From Salegentibacter tibetensis (lineage in GTDB: Bacteria; Bacteroidota; Bacteroidia; Flavobacteriales; Flavobacteriaceae), in the NCBI RefSeq assembly GCF_020164485.1, contig NZ_JAIQZA010000010.1:54700-118699 (forward strand): a stretch of 64,000 nucleotides of DNA, read 5' to 3'. Below, piece after piece: positions 50,977-59,115 of the stretch; position 1 is the first letter of the stretch; every line of letters starts with the position of its first letter. Under the pieces are notes generated by a model, which searched no databases, was not told the origin of the DNA, and saw nothing but the letters and a program-made list of their open reading frames with translations. Both the position numbers and the translations under genes were made by a program.

Positions 50977-51198
50977 ATGGATATTCAAACAGAAAAAATA
51001 GAACTGGCCAAATTGCTGTTAAGCACTAACAATCCCAAGATTATTCAATCTATTAAACAAATCTTTAAAAGAGAGAAAACTGCCGATTTCCGGGACGAAT
51101 TGACATCTGACCAAAAAAGAGAAATTAAAACAGCTAGAAAAGAAATAAAAGAAGGAAAATTCTCCGACTATGATTCATTTATGAGCAAACATAGATAA
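50977..51198 (+). CDS. orphan antitoxin-like protein
   Basis: A 73-residue protein starting MDIQTEKIELAKLLLSTNN, paralogous to the antitoxin at 58654-58881 (MDIQNKKIELIQWLSTLND). Both share the E-I-K-x(A/G)-I-K-E/D C-terminal half of RelB/ParD-like addiction-module components. Its stop overlaps an ATG (TAATG) that begins MSRKVIISQVA and stops after 11 codons, evidently the remnant of a RelE/ParE toxin. The pair is therefore degenerate, with only the antitoxin intact. Confidence 0.75.
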   Translation: MDIQTEKIELAKLLLSTNNPKIIQSIKQIFKREKTADFRDELTSDQKREIKTARKEIKEGKFSDYDSFMSKHR

Positions 51199-51233
51199 TG
51201 AGTAGAAAGGTTATAATTTCTCAAGTAGCGTAA
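51198..51233 (+). pseudogene. 11-codon remnant of a RelE/ParE toxin
   Basis: ATG at 51198 overlaps the antitoxin stop and encodes MSRKVIISQVA followed by TAA. The start context (translational coupling, toxin-like first strand) fits a toxin gene deleted after its first codons. Confidence 0.5.
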
Positions 51234-51266
51234 AACCTGAAAAATCCTAACTCGAAAACCCAAGAC

Positions 51267-51800
51267 TTATTCCAACTCGATCTTATCGATTTCCAGCCGA
51301 AAATCTTCTGCCTTTTTATTACCGATCAAAAACCGAATTTCCTGAATAGAATCGGCAGAAAAGTTGGGGAGATCCAGTTTTCTTCCGCGAAAAACAGGTT
51401 CCATTTCCTTTAGCGGAACTTCCACGGTTTGCCAGTCACCGGTGGTTTTAAAAGTGTATATATAGGAAGCTCTATCTTTTAAATTTGATTTCATCCTGAA
51501 TTGATAAGTCTTTCCGTCACCTTTCAGCAAAATCAGCGCTTTTTTGTAGCCTTTAATATTTTTAGAAGGAAAATGAGCTTGCAGGGAGGCAAAGCCGCCA
51601 TTGTTTTCCAGGGAAACCGATCCTGTAAAAACAGCATTCCCTCCGGCACTGCTTTCAAGCTTAGCGGTAGAATTACCTCCCATCACCACGTCGTTTTCTA
51701 TTTCCCAGGCCGACCAGTCGTCGTTTGCACTAAAATCAAAAAGAAGTAATTTACCCATAATCAAGACCGTTAAAAAAAAGAAGATTTGTTGCTGTAACAT
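51267..51800 (-). CDS. CIA30 family protein
   Basis: A 177-residue protein with an N-terminal hydrophobic segment (IFFFLTVLIMGKLLLF), a signal peptide or anchor, followed by the CIA30 beta-sandwich: WSAWEIENDVVMGGNSTAKL, GSVSLENNGGFASLQAH, ALILLKGDGKTYQFRMKS, and the C-terminal EIRFLIGNKKAEDFRLEIDKI. Eukaryotic members assist respiratory complex I assembly; bacterial members are mostly uncharacterised, and this one is probably exported. The frame opens four codons earlier at TTG; the ATG at 51800 is used. Confidence 0.88.
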   Translation of the reverse strand: MLQQQIFFFLTVLIMGKLLLFDFSANDDWSAWEIENDVVMGGNSTAKLESSAGGNAVFTGSVSLENNGGFASLQAHFPSKNIKGYKKALILLKGDGKTYQFRMKSNLKDRASYIYTFKTTGDWQTVEVPLKEMEPVFRGRKLDLPNFSADSIQEIRFLIGNKKAEDFRLEIDKIELE

Positions 51801-51845
51801 TTTTGTTTTCAAGTTATGATATTTCCGGGGAATTAATCAACTTCC

Positions 51846-52247
51846 TTACTGAATCAACTTCTTTTCCTTAAGATTATCAAATATTAAATGATCTACTACA
51901 GAACTCTCTGCTTTTCTGGACCACGGAAAAAACTCTAATTTTTCAATTTCTGAAGCTGCTGCAAGCTTACCGGTAAAATCGCCGAAATAACAAGTCATTC
52001 TTACCATCACGCCCTCCGGGTGCCCGTGTGCCTGTGCCTCAAAAACACCATATTTTTTAATGCTGTGCGGAAGTAGTTTAACTGAAAGTTCCTCCGCCAC
52101 CTCCCGCACTAAAGCTTCTAAATCGCTTTCATCTCCTTCCCGCTTCCCGCCGGGAATATACCAGGTATCCTTGCCCCGGCTAAGACTCATTAAGATCTTG
52201 TTATCTATAATGTGGATGTAAGCTAATTTGTCTATGTAGTTTTTCAT
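51846..52247 (-). CDS. NUDIX hydrolase
   Basis: A 133-residue NUDIX enzyme. The Nudix box is GGKREGDESDLEALVREVAE followed by ELSV, fitting GX5EX7REUXEEXGU with a small change at the last glycine. The front strand YIHIIDNKILMSLSRGKDTW and the late HPEGVMVRMTCYFGDF strand are typical. The substrate is unknown; the class hydrolyses nucleoside diphosphates linked to another group. It lies 45 nt upstream of the CIA30 gene on the same strand, so they may form an operon. It is distinct from the second NUDIX gene at 52625. Confidence 0.9.
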   Translation of the reverse strand: MKNYIDKLAYIHIIDNKILMSLSRGKDTWYIPGGKREGDESDLEALVREVAEELSVKLLPHSIKKYGVFEAQAHGHPEGVMVRMTCYFGDFTGKLAAASEIEKLEFFPWSRKAESSVVDHLIFDNLKEKKLIQ

Positions 52248-52624
52248 CTGTTTATTATTTTTATCCCAATTTTAGAATTAGGCACAGGCTTATAATCATA
52301 TTCCTCCCGGAATAAATCCGGGACAAGTTGTGTGTTGCCAGTTTTTGGGTCCAGCAGCAAGCTGGTTCATTGGGCAAAAATAAAATGAATAGTATAAACA
52401 AACGCAAAAATAATGTTTTAATATGTTTCAGGTTTCCTGGGAATTAACCGCTCCCGGAGATAAACATTGATTGAATGAAAATTGAAAGTTGATAAATTTT
52501 TACAGCATTACGGAAAACCTTTTTTGGTTTCTGAATTAAATGTTAAATTTAGCTATCTTAAATTTTTTATCCTGAAAAAATATCCTTTTTCACAAATGAG
52601 TTATTTCATTAAATCATACTCTTT
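52248..52624. other. gene-free gap before the defence-like operon
   Basis: An A/T-rich stretch with one weak TCCCGGAATAAATCCGGGA hairpin near 52298 and no confident promoter. TATCTTAA at 52554 with TTG 27 nt upstream is the nearest candidate. Confidence 0.4.
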
Positions 52625-53011
52625 ATGATAAAGGTTTCTTGTGCTATTATTGAGCATAATGGCAAAGTTTTATGTGCTCAAAGAAGCAGTAAAATGGATT
52701 TACCCAACAAATGGGAGTTTCCTGGCGGAAAAGTAAAAGAAGAGACTTTTGAAGAATGCTTAATAAGAGAAATTAGGGAAGAATTGGGAGTTGAAATTAA
52801 AATTCTGGAGCAATTACCTTCGAACCAACACAATTATTCTATGTCTAATGTAATCGAGTTGATACCTTTTCGCTGTTCCTTGCAAACTTTTAAAATCGTG
52901 CTTTTTGAGCATACAAAGGTTGAATGGTTGCCTATTGAAAAGTTGAAAAGCTTAGATTGGGCGGAAGCGGATATACCAATTGTTAACTATTATATTAAAA
53001 CGTATAAATGA
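52625..53011 (+). CDS. MutT-like (deoxy)nucleoside triphosphate pyrophosphohydrolase
   Basis: A 128-residue MutT-type NUDIX protein. The box GGKVKEETFEECLIREIREE, then LGV, fits the consensus exactly, and KWEFPGGK just before it is the MutT signature; VSCAIIEHNGKVLCAQRS opens the fold. Such enzymes cleanse oxidised or abnormal nucleotides. Its stop overlaps the helicase start by 4 nt (ATGA), so it is an integral part of a three-gene operon, not housekeeping MutT. In this context it may process a signal or modified nucleotide; that is inference. Confidence 0.92.
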   Translation: MIKVSCAIIEHNGKVLCAQRSSKMDLPNKWEFPGGKVKEETFEECLIREIREELGVEIKILEQLPSNQHNYSMSNVIELIPFRCSLQTFKIVLFEHTKVEWLPIEKLKSLDWAEADIPIVNYYIKTYK

Positions 53012-56000
53012 GTTTTGAAACCGGTCTTTACGAGCAATTAATAAATAAAATAGTTTCCAACAAACTCGAGGATGTAGATTTACAAAAGTTCCATGTAAGC
53101 GAAACTGCTTTAGATAAAGAAGAAGCTTCACAATATTTAAGCACTTATTTGTCTGAGACTATAAAGTTTGCATTAAACGAAATCAAAGACAAAAACCGCC
53201 CTTTAAAACAGATTGAATTATCAAATAAGATTATTAATTTATTAGTTGAAGAGCTCAAAGATGTAGAGTTTTCTGATAATTTAATAGAAAGTGAAGGGAA
53301 GATTTTACAAGCGGTATTTTCAAAACTAGATTTTCCCTATTCAAATTTAGAAGCTAGGTTGAAGGAAATTACTCCTTACACCCGATTAAGCCAAAGTGAG
53401 CTTTTTACCGGAAATAATGTTGGAATTTCCCTTGAGAGCGAAATCAAAAAAGAAATTCTTTCTGCTGACGAAATTTGTTGGCTAGTATCTTTCATTAAAT
53501 TTTCAGGCATTAGAATATTTAAAAAGGAGCTCGAAGAATTTACCAGAAGCGGTAAAAAATTGAAGATTATTACTACCTCCTATATGGGTGCTACAGATGT
53601 AAAAGCCATAGAGTACCTCTCATCACTACCAAATACTGAAATAAAGGTTTCTTATAATTCAGAGCACGAAAGATTGCATGCCAAAGCATACTTATTTCTG
53701 AGGAATTCTGGGTTTCATACCGGTTATATTGGGTCTTCTAATCTTTCGCGGTCTGCACTAACCAATGGTTTAGAATGGAACCTTAAAGTTACCACCCAAG
53801 AAATTGGACATATCATTGATAAATTCCAAAAGACCTTTGAAACATATTGGGAAGATCCGGAGTTTGAACACTATAAATATCAAACTGATCGAATAAAGTT
53901 AAGTAAGGCCCTAAAAAGGGAAAACACTTATAATACAAGTCAAATTAGCGCTTTTTTTGATCTCAAACCATATCCATATCAGGAAGAGATTTTATCAAAA
54001 TTGCAGGCAGAAAGAGAAATTCATAAGCGAAATAAAAACTTATTAGTAGCGGCAACAGGAACAGGAAAAACCGTTATTTCTGCCTTCGATTTTAAAAGAT
54101 TTAAGGATAAAAAACCAAATGCAAATTTTTTATTTGTCGCGCACCGAAAAGAGATTCTTCAACAAGCGAAGGCAACTTTTCAGCACTTGCTAAGAGATGC
54201 CAATTTCGGGGAATTATGGGTGGATGGTTACGAGCCTGAAAGATATAACCATCTTTTTGCTTCGGTCCAGACTTTACATAGCCGTTTGGAAAATCTTGAT
54301 TTAGCTGAAGGCTTTTTTGATTACATAATCGTAGATGAAGTTCATCATATAAAGGCGAACAGCTACCGTCCAATACTTCATCGCTTTGAGCCTCAAATTT
54401 TACTGGGGCTTACCGCAACTCCAGAGAGAATGGATGGCGGAGATATTGCGGAAGATTTTCATAATAAAATAGCAGCCGAAATAAGATTACCTGAAGCATT
54501 AAATAGAAAGCTGCTTAGCCCTTTTCAATACTTTGCTCTTTCTGATACGGTTGATTTAAGTAATGTAAAATGGAATGGTAAATATGAAATTAGAGAACTT
54601 ACAAAACTATATACAGAAGATGACCACCGAGTTGCAGATATAATTAAAAACTGCGAGGAATATTTAACAGATATAAACGATGTACAAGCTTTGGGGTTTT
54701 GCATAAGCCAGGAGCACGCAAAATTTATGGCAGAAAAATTTACGCTTGCCAATCTTAAAGCTAATTATCTGGTTAGTGGTAATAGTGATTCTAGAGATAA
54801 AATTCGAAATCAACTTTTACGAAAGGAGATTAATTATCTGTTTGTGGTTGATATTTTTAACGAGGGAGTCGATATTCCCAATATAGACACAGTTCTTTTT
54901 TTAAGACCTACTGAAAGTTTAACCGTATTCTTACAGCAATTAGGTCGTGGACTTAGGCTTGCTGAAAACAAAGACTGTTTAACTGTTCTCGATTTTGTTG
55001 GCAATGCACGGGCCGAATATGATTTTGAGCATAAATTCCGTGCACTTGTTGGCAAGACTCACACATCAATAATTAAGGAAATTGAAGACGAATTTCCGCA
55101 TTTACCGCTTGGATGTTCTATCGTTCTGGAGAAAAAAGCAAAAGAAGTAATTCTAAAAAATATTCGTGAAGCAACAGAGTTCAGACGTCCACAACTTCTC
55201 CAAAAAATAAAAGCATTCAAACATCATTCTACGCTGCCGCTTACTTTAAATAACTTTCTGGAATTTCATCACTTAGATATTCGTCAAATTTATAAGAAAG
55301 GAAGCTGGAAACGCTTATGTGCAGACGCCGGTGTAATTCCTGATTTTAAAGAGCCACAGGAAAAAGAATTTACCGCGTGCATGCAAAGAAAATTGATCAA
55401 TTGTAATTCTTTAAGTTACTTTAGATTTATTCAAGATTTAATCAACAATAATTTGAACTTAAGATTGCTTTCGAAGAAGCAGGAAACGATGCTTTTAATG
55501 TTTCATTACGATGTATGGCAAGAAAGTGGTGAAAAACTGAAATTCACAGATCTCGCGACGAGTATTGATATTTTAAGAAAGAACAAATTTATGCTCCAAG
55601 AGTTAAAAGAATATCTTGAGCATTTAATTGAAAAAATAGAATTTGTAGAAAAAAATATTGATTTAGAATTTCCATTCGCATTAAAACTACACAGTAGATA
55701 TAATCGGGAAGAAATTTTAGCTGCTTTAGGATTGAGTACTTTTCAGAAAAAATCATCAAATCGTGAAGGTGTGGCTCAAAACAAAGAATTGAATATTGAA
55801 GCCCTCTTTGTAACCCTTAAGAAAACTGAAAAAGAATATTCCCCTACTACGATGTATGAAGATTATGCATTAAATAAAAAACTTTTTCACTGGCAATCCC
55901 AAAACAGTACCGCACCCGATTCTCCAAAAGGCGAATCCTATATTAAACATCGAGAAAAAGGTAAAAAAATACTCTTGTTTGTTAGAGAGCAGAATGTAGA

Positions 56001-56151
56001 TGAATACGGTTTTACAATGTCGTATACATTTTTAGGGGAAGCAGATTTTGTGAAGTCAAAAGGCGCTAAGCCGATGAACGTTGAATGGAGATTACACGAA
56101 GAAATGCCATCTTATATTTTAAAAGAAAGTCAAAAATTGGCTGTTGGATAA
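53008..56151 (+). CDS. PLD-nuclease / SF2 helicase / DUF3427 protein
   Basis: A 1047-residue multidomain protein. Residues about 130-285 form a phospholipase-D-type nuclease domain with HAK at 224-226 and a conserved GSSN at 242-245. Residues about 320-690 are a superfamily-2 helicase: Walker A ATGTGKT at 349-355, DEVH at 443-446, LTATPERMDG from 468 and QQLGRGLR at 643-650. The C-terminus (LFVREQNVDEYGF to the end) resembles DUF3427. This is the core of the putative defence operon, coupled to the NUDIX gene by an ATGA overlap and followed after 3 nt by an HNH nuclease. Confidence 0.9.
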   Translation: MSFETGLYEQLINKIVSNKLEDVDLQKFHVSETALDKEEASQYLSTYLSETIKFALNEIKDKNRPLKQIELSNKIINLLVEELKDVEFSDNLIESEGKILQAVFSKLDFPYSNLEARLKEITPYTRLSQSELFTGNNVGISLESEIKKEILSADEICWLVSFIKFSGIRIFKKELEEFTRSGKKLKIITTSYMGATDVKAIEYLSSLPNTEIKVSYNSEHERLHAKAYLFLRNSGFHTGYIGSSNLSRSALTNGLEWNLKVTTQEIGHIIDKFQKTFETYWEDPEFEHYKYQTDRIKLSKALKRENTYNTSQISAFFDLKPYPYQEEILSKLQAEREIHKRNKNLLVAATGTGKTVISAFDFKRFKDKKPNANFLFVAHRKEILQQAKATFQHLLRDANFGELWVDGYEPERYNHLFASVQTLHSRLENLDLAEGFFDYIIVDEVHHIKANSYRPILHRFEPQILLGLTATPERMDGGDIAEDFHNKIAAEIRLPEALNRKLLSPFQYFALSDTVDLSNVKWNGKYEIRELTKLYTEDDHRVADIIKNCEEYLTDINDVQALGFCISQEHAKFMAEKFTLANLKANYLVSGNSDSRDKIRNQLLRKEINYLFVVDIFNEGVDIPNIDTVLFLRPTESLTVFLQQLGRGLRLAENKDCLTVLDFVGNARAEYDFEHKFRALVGKTHTSIIKEIEDEFPHLPLGCSIVLEKKAKEVILKNIREATEFRRPQLLQKIKAFKHHSTLPLTLNNFLEFHHLDIRQIYKKGSWKRLCADAGVIPDFKEPQEKEFTACMQRKLINCNSLSYFRFIQDLINNNLNLRLLSKKQETMLLMFHYDVWQESGEKLKFTDLATSIDILRKNKFMLQELKEYLEHLIEKIEFVEKNIDLEFPFALKLHSRYNREEILAALGLSTFQKKSSNREGVAQNKELNIEALFVTLKKTEKEYSPTTMYEDYALNKKLFHWQSQNSTAPDSPKGESYIKHREKGKKILLFVREQNVDEYGFTMSYTFLGEADFVKSKGAKPMNVEWRLHEEMPSYILKESQKLAVG

Positions 56152-56154
56152 AAA

Positions 56155-57135
56155 ATGTCAGAAGAGATCATCTTTAAATACTCGAACTATTTCAAGAAAC
56201 TTAATCGGGGTTTTAATAAAAACCTTGGTAGGGCTCCTCATAAACCTATTCTTTTACTTTCCATAATTCAATTAATTGCTAAAGATAAAATAACCTCAAA
56301 TCGAATTTTTATTACATCAGAAATTCTTCTGGCTTTTAAGCAAAATTGGGCGCAATTGGTAACTACTGATCATTCCAGAAATTTTGCCTTGCCATTTTTT
56401 CATATGAGATCGGAACCATTCTGGCATTTAGTAGCAAAACCAGGAAAACGAATAGAGACAACCCGGTCAAAAAGCATAAAAAGCTTTAATAATTTGAATG
56501 AATCCATTGTCTTTGCTGAAGTTGACAAGGAGTTATTTCTATTACTTCAGCAGCCTGAAAACCAGCTATGGTTTGAACAGCTTTTAATCGAATTTTATTT
56601 CCCAGATTTCAAGATTAATTATTTAAGACCAGATAGTTATTACGAAGAAGATAAAATTGAAAATGAAATTCTAAACGAGCCAAGTGAACTTTATCAGAAT
56701 CACATTAAGCAGTTAAAAGAAACTCTGGAAGAAAATGAGTTCGAAGAAGAAATATTTGTTCGTGGAGGCTTATTTAAAAGAACAGTTCCTAAAATTTACG
56801 ATTACACATGCTGTATTTCGGGTTTAAAAATAAATTCAGCTCATAATATCCAAATGGTGGATGCCTGCCATATTTATCCATTTAGTATTTCAAATGATGA
56901 TACTGTAACAAATGGCATAGCATTATCCCCAACGCTCCACCGCGCCTTTGATCGAGGTTTAATCACCATTAATTCAGATTTCTTAGTTAGAATTTCACCA
57001 ACAATAGAAGAAGAAAACTCTAGCTTTCCTCTCTCCGATTTTGAAGGCAAGCAGATTCTATTACCCGAAAAACAAGATTGGTTTCCACCTCAAGAAGCTT
57101 TAAAATGGCATAATAAGGAAGTTTTTATGCATTGA
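56155..57135 (+). CDS. HNH endonuclease with ScoMcrA-like sulfur-binding domain
   Basis: A 326-residue two-domain nuclease. Residues about 1-155 (APHKPILLLSIIQLI, ALPFFHMRSEPFWHLV, then LLIEFYFPDF) follow the pattern of the DNA sulfur-binding domain of ScoMcrA-type type IV enzymes, which reads phosphorothioate DNA. Residues about 205-270 are an HNH_2-type nuclease: YTCCISGL, DACHIYPF and NGIALSPTLHRAFDRGLI. It is third in the operon. Domain assignment of the HNH is firm; the sulfur-binding assignment is by eye and moderately confident. Confidence 0.83.
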   Translation: MSEEIIFKYSNYFKKLNRGFNKNLGRAPHKPILLLSIIQLIAKDKITSNRIFITSEILLAFKQNWAQLVTTDHSRNFALPFFHMRSEPFWHLVAKPGKRIETTRSKSIKSFNNLNESIVFAEVDKELFLLLQQPENQLWFEQLLIEFYFPDFKINYLRPDSYYEEDKIENEILNEPSELYQNHIKQLKETLEENEFEEEIFVRGGLFKRTVPKIYDYTCCISGLKINSAHNIQMVDACHIYPFSISNDDTVTNGIALSPTLHRAFDRGLITINSDFLVRISPTIEEENSSFPLSDFEGKQILLPEKQDWFPPQEALKWHNKEVFMH

Positions 57136-57159
57136 AATATCATAACGAACAAAGATTTC

Positions 57160-57512
57160 TGCGTTAGGGATTGCAGTGGAAATCCTTTTTGTGAGGGACG
57201 GGCAAACTACCTCCGGAGTAAAATCCCGAAGTATTTATAAAAAACCTTCAAATTCAAGACAAACCCTGAAGCATTAAATCTCGATTATCGAGCAAAAAGA
57301 TTGAAACGTAAAGCGCGCCCCGTTAGGGTAACGCCCAAATTTCATTTTAATTTACAAAAATCTTCACCAATGTTCAACCTCCTAAAATCCTGTATTTTTT
57401 AATTTTGAGAATAAATTAGCTCCAAGCAGGCTCACGAGTCATTGGTAGTGAACAATTGTTTAATTTTCGAGACAAACCTCGGAGTATTTAAATCTCGATT
57501 ATCGAGTAAAAA
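57160..57512. repeat. dispersed intergenic repeats with a duplicated CTCGATTATCGAG motif
   Basis: The gap contains the words GCGTTAGGGATTGCAGTGGA (57162 on) and AAGATTGAAACGTAAAGCGC (57297 on), known to me as a common Flavobacteriaceae intergenic repeat. Two direct copies of GACAAACC-(C/T)-(C/T)-G...TTAAATCTCGATTATCGAG lie at about 57257-57292 and 57470-57505. Confidence 0.65.
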
Positions 57513-57809
57513 ATGAAGATCGCTGAAAAATTTGAATTAGATGAGCGCCAGCAAGATCGGGTTATTGCTATGGCCTGGGAGGATCGTACGCCTTTTGAAG
57601 CTATAGAGTACCAGTTTGGTCTTGTAGAAAAGGACGTGATAAAATTTATGCAGGAGCAAATGCACCCGCGCAACTGGAGAAAATGGCGCGCCAGGGTTCA
57701 GGGTAGAAAGACCAAACATGCAAAACTAAGGGATAACGAGATCTCGAGGTTTAAATCTTCGGCACAACGCCAAATCACCGGGAATCGCATTTCAAAGAAG
57801 AAATATTAG
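57513..57809 (+). CDS. TIGR03643 family protein (DUF2805)
   Basis: A 98-residue basic protein of the TIGR03643/DUF2805 family: LDERQQDRVIAMAWEDRTPF then AIEYQFGLVEKDVIKFM, a helix-turn-helix-like region, followed by NWRKWRARVQGRKTKH. Members occur widely in Bacteroidota and Proteobacteria, often near a cryptochrome/photolyase or TIGR03642-type genes; no such partner is seen here. Function is unknown, though DNA binding is plausible from the basic helices. A repeat with palindrome CTCGATTATCGAG ends 7 nt before its start codon. Confidence 0.9.
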   Translation: MKIAEKFELDERQQDRVIAMAWEDRTPFEAIEYQFGLVEKDVIKFMQEQMHPRNWRKWRARVQGRKTKHAKLRDNEISRFKSSAQRQITGNRISKKKY

Positions 57810-57903
57810 CCTTGTTTTAAACACGGGAAACCAATTAATTTTAAACTAAGCTTTAGATAAAACTTTCTTTTTCCTTATCTTATACCTTACAAAAACTCAA
57901 ATT

Positions 57904-58152
57904 ATGGCAGGTTCCTCTAAGTATCCCAAACTCGTAAAGGCCTTTAGCGGCAGTTTTCTTTGGAGAAATTCCGGAGGAATAATCATAGATTATAACGGAC
58001 GTTTGCTTAATTCGGCGAATTATCAATACAAAACCGCCGGAGGGAAATTCATCAAGATCAGGTTTAAGAAAAAACTGAATTCAGCTAAAAAGCTCCCGGA
58101 ATTTATCTGTTCCTGGAAAATGATGACCAATGTGAATTGTTCGTTGAATTGA
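57904..58152 (+). CDS. small hypothetical protein
   Basis: An 82-residue basic protein (MAGSSKYPKLVKAFSGSFLW start) with no signal peptide or membrane segment; lysine/arginine clusters lie in the second half (KIRFKKKLNSAKKLPEF) and two cysteines near the end. I do not recognise a family. Codon pattern looks coding, and it has a plausible leader after an A/T-rich stretch, but the frame is short and could be spurious. It follows the TIGR03643 gene on the same strand after 94 nt. Confidence 0.4.
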   Translation: MAGSSKYPKLVKAFSGSFLWRNSGGIIIDYNGRLLNSANYQYKTAGGKFIKIRFKKKLNSAKKLPEFICSWKMMTNVNCSLN

Positions 58153-58200
58153 GATTATCACTTATAAAATAAATTCTCCTGTAAATTTTAAAAACAACCT

Positions 58201-58263
58201 AGACCCTGAAATAAATTCAGGGTGACGATATCAACGTCATGCTGAACTTGTTTCAGCATCTAA
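58201..58263. repeat. family A inverted palindrome pair
   Basis: AGACCCTGAAATAAATTCAGG...GACG followed closely by the inverted unit AACGTCATGCTGAACTTG...GCATCTAAG. Confidence 0.8.
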
Positions 58264-58370
58264 GGTGAATTAAGTTACACTTTCTTACATCCGGAAAGAT
58301 GCTGGGCAGACTCTGAAAAAATCCATACTCCTTTATAACATAATTCAGAATACGCTTTGTTTCATGATTT

Positions 58371-58670
58371 TCAAATCTTTATTTTGTCTGGATCCTGTCT
58401 GTTTGAAAATATAGATAAAATTTCAATCGTATCATCATTTACCCGGTAACAGAGATTATTAAATTTTGCAACTACCGCTCTTCTTACATCGTTCTTTTTA
58501 AAAACTTGAAACAACTCTGGATTTTTAGAAATTAATTCAATAGTATGATCAAGTTTCCTTGAGAAATTTTTCAATTCTCTTTCAGTCCATTTTTTTTCTA
58601 AATATTCAATTGTATCATTTAATTCGGAGAGTGCGTGGTCAGTCCACAGAATTTTATAACCACTTTTCAT
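58371..58670 (-). CDS. RelE/ParE family toxin
   Basis: A 99-residue toxin of the RelE/ParE superfamily: KILWTDHALSELNDTIEYLE at the front, ISKNPELFQVFKKNDVRRAV in the middle and FNNLCYRVNDDTIEILSIF strands at the end, with the basic residues typical of the fold. Whether it inhibits gyrase (ParE) or cleaves ribosome-bound mRNA (RelE) cannot be told. Its start lies 17 nt inside the antitoxin gene, so the pair is translationally coupled. It appears intact, unlike the other toxin remnants in the window. Confidence 0.92.
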   Translation of the reverse strand: MKSGYKILWTDHALSELNDTIEYLEKKWTERELKNFSRKLDHTIELISKNPELFQVFKKNDVRRAVVAKFNNLCYRVNDDTIEILSIFSNRQDPDKIKI

Positions 58671-58881
58671 ATAATTTCCTTGCTTCTAAATGAGATTTTA
58701 ATTTCCCGGAATCAGCATCCTTAATTCCTTGTTCAATAGATTCTTTCTCTTCTTTGGAGATTTCATTCCACCAGTCAATTTTCTCACTTTCCCGCAACTT
58801 CATTATCTTTTCAATAATAGATTCATCATTCAGGGTGCTTAACCACTGAATTAATTCTATTTTCTTATTTTGAATATCCAT
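58654..58881 (-). CDS. antitoxin of the RelE/ParE pair
   Basis: A 75-residue acidic protein: MDIQNKKIELIQWLSTLND, then EKIMKLRESEKIDWWNEIS and KEEKESIEQGIKDADSGKLK, the pattern of RelB-like addiction-module components. It is paralogous to the orphan antitoxin at 50977. The frame opens two codons earlier, but the promoter element at 58892-58899 favours the ATG at 58881. It should neutralise the toxin encoded directly downstream and repress the operon, probably through the inverted repeat at 58888-58911. Confidence 0.85.
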   Translation of the reverse strand: MDIQNKKIELIQWLSTLNDESIIEKIMKLRESEKIDWWNEISKEEKESIEQGIKDADSGKLKSHLEARKLYEKWL

Positions 58882-58887
58882 GTCCAT

Positions 58888-58911
58888 AACTCAAATTTAC
58901 AATATTGAGTT
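58888..58911 (-). promoter_or_regulatory. antitoxin operator overlapping the -7 element
   Basis: Inverted arms AACTCAA (58888-58894) and TTGAGTT (58905-58911) with a 10-nt centre enclose the minus-strand -7 element TAAATTTG (58899-58892). The layout suits autoregulation by the toxin-antitoxin complex. Confidence 0.5.
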
Positions 58912-59115
58912 TAACTTTTATTCTTTCTTAGAGTTTTTTAACTGTTACAAAACTTGTTTTAGGATGACCTAAGGAAGGTCCCCCGAATTCATCTCGGGGT
59001 CAAAGCCGTTCGTAGTTGAAAACCCCACTAGTTAAATTGCTGTTATTTCAAACTTCTTTAACGCCATAAACTTTAAAATCCTCGCAACTTGCAAGTCAAC
59101 CGATAAATAGAAATT

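Noticed and set aside
53008..57135. Assignment to DISARM or Mokosh
   Set aside because: DISARM needs a methyltransferase and DrmA/DrmB. Mokosh uses a different helicase family. The DEVH helicase with DUF3427 and the HNH partner fit neither.
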